This document shows positions 60,698 through 64,000 of a stretch of DNA of 64,000 nt, piece after piece. Made by a program: the position numbers and the translations under genes. The DNA comes from Cinclus cinclus (lineage: Eukaryota > Chordata > Aves > Passeriformes > Cinclidae). Numbering within the stretch: position 1 is the first letter of the stretch; the number at the start of each line of letters is the position of its first letter. The DNA lies in NCBI RefSeq assembly GCF_963662255.1, contig NC_085071.1:5496333-5560332 (forward strand). The letters run 5' to 3'. The notes under the pieces are model-generated. The model had not been told where the DNA came from and ran no database searches. It saw only the letters and a program-made list of their open reading frames with translations.

Positions 60698-63600
60698 ATG
60701 GAGTTCTCGGAGCTGATCAAGACGGCGACAGTGGAGAACGTGCTGCTGTCGCGCCCGGGGCTGCCGGCGGTGCGGGGCACCCTGTGCATCACCAGCCACC
60801 ACCTGCTGCTCTCCTCCCGTCCCCGCGGCGACCTGGAGCTCTGGCTGCTCATCCGCAACGTGGACGCCGTGGAGAAAAGGTGGGGCTGTCCCTTCCTGCC
60901 AGCCCTGTCACCCCTGCCCGAGCTGGGGGATCCCCCCCGTTCCCTCGGTGGGCACCCCACGGGCACCCGGCCCAGCCGTGCCCTTCCTTCCTCTTCCTCC
61001 CGGGCCTCCTCGGCAGCGGCGGGCATTGACCTCCTCTCGCCCTCAGAGTGCACAATTTAGGCTGGTACCAACCCCCCCGGACTGGCGGCTCCCTGCGGGA
61101 CACCAGGTGTGGCTTTTTTGGCTCTTTTGCCTCTGCCACCCACCCACCGCGCCGCGCGTCCCGGCAAACGAGAGCCTCAAGTCCGGCACAGCTCCGGGGG
61201 GAGAGGGCAGCTCGGTGCTGTCTGTGTGTCCCCCCCCGGCAGCCCTGATCCTCCATCCCGCCTCCAGCAGGATCTGCGGCTCCTCCGGAACCATCACACT
61301 GCGCTGCAAGGACCTGAAGGTGCTGCAGCTGGAGATCCCGGGCATGGAGCAATGTCTGAACATCGCCAGCTCCATCGAGGTGAGCCCGGCCGGCGAGCAA
61401 AGGTTTGGCCGAGGGAAAAACGCAGCCGTGTTTGCTCTGGCTGTGGCGTTAACTGGGTAAACACGCAGCTCCGGCTGGCACACGGGGACGGTGCCAGCGC
61501 TCTGCTCCGCGCTCGGTGTCCCTGAGCGGCTCCGGTGTCCCTGAGCGGCTCCGGTGTCCCTGAGCGGCTCCGCTCCCGCTCGTGTCCCCGCCGCAGGCGC
61601 TCTCCTCGGTGGACTCGGTGATGATGATGTACCCGTTCTTCTACCGCCCTCCGAGCCTGCGGCTGCAGCAGGGCTGGCACCGCTTCCCCCTCGAGCGCTT
61701 CTTCCAGCAGCTCTCCTCGCAGGTGAGCCGGCCCGGAGGGATCCGCGCTTCCCCCGCCCCGGGCCGGGCTCGCCGTTGATGTCGCCTCTCCTCCAGACGA
61801 GCCAGTGGCGGCTGAGCACCGTGAACCGGGACTTCAGCGCCTGCCCCTCGTACCCTCCCGCCGTGATCGTGCCGGCGGCCGTGGGCGATGACACCGTGAT
61901 CAAGGCGGCGCGGTTCCGGCAGGGCGGGCGATTCCCCGTTCTCAGCTACTTCCACCCCAAAAACGGCACCGTGAGTCCGTCCCGCCCCTCGGCCCCCCGT
62001 GCCTCTGCCCGTGTGCTGTAGGAGGAGGGATTCCATCTCCATAGAATTCCAGAACTGGGTTGAAGGGGAGCTGGGAGATCATTCAGTGCCACCCTTGCCA
62101 TGGCAGGGACACCTTCCACTGTCCCATGCTGCCCGAGCCTGGCCTGGGACACTTCCAGAGATCCAGGGGCAGCCACAGCTTCTCTGGGAACTCCATCCCA
62201 TCTATCCCTTCCCTCTGGCAGTGGGAAGCCATCCCCTGTGTCCTGTCCCTCCATCCCTTGTTCCCAATCCCTCTCCAGCTCTCCTGGAGCCCCTTTAGGC
62301 CCTGTGAGGTTCTCTAAGGTCACCCTGGAGCGTTCTTTTCTCCAGGCTGGATATTCCCAGCTGTTCCCTCCTCTCCTCCAGGCCCTGCTCCGCAGCAGCC
62401 AGCCCCTGACAGGTCCCAACCGCCGGCGGTGCCGCGAGGACGAGAAGCTCTTGGGGACAATCCTGGATGAGGGCGAGCGAGGTTTCATCATCGACACGCG
62501 CTCAGCCCAGGCGGCCAAGCAGGCACGGATGAGCGGCGGCGGCACCGAGCCCAAATCCTCCTACCCCCAGTGGAGGAGGCTCCACCGAGCCCTGGACAGG
62601 TGAGGGCTGGGTGCTGTCCCCTGTGTGCCACGGGGACGGCGCCACCGAGCCCCCCACGCCTCCGTGCCCTCCCGCAGAGGCCGGCAGCTGCAGGAGAGCT
62701 TCATCAGGCTGGTGGAAGCCTGCAGTGACCCCTCGCTGAGCATGGACCGCTGGCTGGCCCGGCTGGACAGCAGCCGCTGGCTCGGCCACGTCAAGGCAGC
62801 CCTGAGCACGGCCTGCCTGGCTGCTCAGTGCTTGGACAGGTAAGGAGGGGCTGCACCTTGCTCACTTTTCCCAAGTCCCCAGCGTGACCCAAAATCTGGG
62901 TGTCACCCCTGGGATCACCACGGCAGGGAGGACTCCAAGGTGCTGGTGCATGGGGCGGAGGGGACAGACACCACGCTGCTGGTGACAGCGCTGGCCCAGC
63001 TCATCCTGGACCCGTCCTGCCGCACCCTGGAGGGATTCCAGGGGCTGCTGCAGAGGGAATGGATCGAGGTGAGAGCTGCAGCGCTGAGGAGGGTGGGGAC
63101 GCCAGCCTGGCTGGGTGCTCTGACCCCGCTGCCCCCATAGGCTGGGCACCCCTTCCACCTGCGCTGCGCCCGCTCCGCCTCCTCCCACGCCCGAGGGAAG
63201 CAGGAGGCGCCGCTTTTCCTCCTCTTCCTCGACTGCGTGTGGCAGCTGAGCCGCCAGTTCCCCTTCTCCCTGGAATTCGGGGAGCAGCTGCTCCTCACCC
63301 TCTTTGACAACGCCTACTCCTCTGCCTTCGGCACCTTCCTGTGCAACAACGAGAAGGAGAGGTCTGTGTGGGGCCACCACCACCCTGCAAAAACCCCTCC
63401 TGGCTGTGGCTGAGGTGACACCAAACCCTGCTGGGGGCTGAAACTTGTCCCACCTGTGCCCCCCAGGAGCCTGTGTAAGGTGAAGGAGAGCACACACTCG
63501 CTCTGGGCCTGGCTGAACCAGCCTGAGGAGAAGCACAAGTACCTGAACCCTCTCTACTCACACAACCCCTTGGTGATCTGGCCCTCGGTGGAGCCCCAGA

Positions 63601-63900
63601 GCATCCAGCTCTGGCAGGGTGAGCGGGATCCTCCCAAAATCTGCCCTCGGCTCCCAGCTGGGCTGGCTCAGGGGAAGCTGCTGTGCCTTTGCCTCTCTGA
63701 CAGGGCTGAAATAACACCCAGCCCCTTCTCTCCCAGGTTTGTTCCTTCGTTGGATCCGTCCTTCCCAGCACCTCGATGAGGCCTGGGCAGAGATCCAGAA
63801 GCTGGTGCAGGGAAACAACTCCTGCATCAAGGAGAGCACAGGGCAAAGGCTGAGCCAGTCCCTCCCTGAGCCCACTGCTGGGACAGAGAGTGGAAGATGA
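60698..63900 (+). CDS. MTMR9-like inactive myotubularin, complete (10 exons)
   Basis: Exons: 60698-60879, 61271-61379, 61597-61722, 61797-61970, 62382-62599, 62678-62839, 62927-63068, 63141-63361, 63467-63618, 63737-63900. All GT-AG junctions hold phase, giving 549 aa, the same length as MTMR9. Residues 1-100 form a PH-GRAM domain (MEFSELIKTATVENVLLSRP). The myotubularin phosphatase-like core follows, with landmarks CPSYPP, GGRFPVLSY, QPLTGPNRRRC, DTRS, YPQWRR and CLAAQC. The loop that is HCSDGWDR in active enzymes is HGAEGTDT at 332-339, so both the catalytic Cys and Arg are absent and it cannot be a phosphatase by the known mechanism. MTMR9 itself is such a pseudophosphatase and boosts MTMR6/7/8. 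The C-terminal 50 residues lack the clear MTMR9 coiled coil. Location beside FAM167B identifies it as the gene left as pseudogene MTMR9LP in human. Confidence 0.93.
61519..61575. repeat. Three-copy 19-bp repeat before MTMR9-like exon 3
   Basis: TCCCTGAGCGGCTCCGGTG repeated three times, ending about 20 bases before the exon 3 acceptor at 61596. Confidence 0.85.
62035..62375 (-). mobile_element. CR1-like LINE fragment in MTMR9-like intron 4
   Basis: 'atagaattccagaactgggttgaa', 'gggacaccttccactgtccc', 'acttccagagatccaggggcagcc' and 'acagcttctctgggaactcc', then 'ctccaggctggatattccc': nearly the whole CR1 3' region in antisense. It fills most of the intron and ends just before exon 5 at 62382. 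It is the best preserved CR1-like copy here. Confidence 0.75.
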
Positions 63901-64000
63901 AGCGTGGACAGTCGGGTGAACACGAGATTTGGGACAAGGTGACACTGGGTGTTCCCATGGGAAGGGCTGTGCAGGACACAGACCCCATGGACAGATTCCC
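63901..64000 (+). other. Start of the MTMR9-like 3' UTR, cut by window end
   Basis: A hundred bases after the stop. No poly(A) signal is seen before the window ends. Confidence 0.5.

Noticed and set aside
60698..63900. Processed retrocopy of MTMR9
   Set aside because: Nine introns with proper splice sites are present, so it is a genuine multi-exon paralogue.

Overview
This window is nuclear DNA of a vertebrate, almost certainly a bird and possibly a songbird. Six protein-coding genes with GT-AG introns can be joined exon by exon into full-length proteins. The intergenic DNA is GC-rich and full of minisatellites, and there are several degraded copies that resemble the avian CR1 LINE. This fits a small, gene-dense avian chromosome. 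The species call is inference; the gene identities are not in doubt, because the spliced proteins align end to end with known families.

Layout, left to right. 1-4750 is AT-rich, homopolymer-rich flank with no recognisable exon. A CpG-rich promoter near 4780-5330 serves TMEM39B (+, coding 6573-15005, 8 coding exons, 489 aa). 15140-29500 is a long, CpG- and repeat-rich intergenic tract with no convincing gene. MARCKSL1 follows (+, 29998-31252, 2 exons, 212 aa). A minisatellite-filled gap comes next, then three genes on the minus strand: HDAC1 (47111 down to 37315, 14 coding exons, 487 aa), LCK (52787 down to 48092, 12 coding exons, 508 aa) and FAM167B (59031 down to 58134, 3 exons, 157 aa). The window ends with an intact MTMR9-like gene (+, 60698-63900, 10 exons, 549 aa), head-to-head with FAM167B. 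Every reported exon chain keeps reading phase across all junctions, which is the main support for the coordinates.

The proteins do unrelated jobs: an ER multipass protein, a membrane/actin PKC substrate, a class I histone deacetylase, a T-cell SRC-family kinase, a disordered/coiled-coil protein and a catalytically dead myotubularin. They are linked by conserved synteny, not by a pathway. In human 1p35 the same neighbours occur (MTMR9LP pseudogene, FAM167B, LCK, HDAC1, MARCKSL1), but TMEM39B lies on the far side of several other genes. Here MARCKSL1 directly follows TMEM39B, as a single inversion would produce. FAM167, a SRC-family kinase and MTMR9 also cluster on human 8p23 (FAM167A, BLK, MTMR9), so the right half of the window looks like one side of an ancient duplicated block.

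Points most worth a second look are: the intact MTMR9-like gene, whose human counterpart is a pseudogene; a MARCKSL1 effector domain with a serine where the mammalian protein has proline; a Pro/Ala insert in the HDAC1 tail; a tandem array that copies a TMEM39B splice acceptor with built-in stop codons; and a 420-base pure-purine tract in the probable HDAC1 3' UTR. I found no CRISPR, prokaryotic or viral gene system, and nothing that supports a wholly new biological system.
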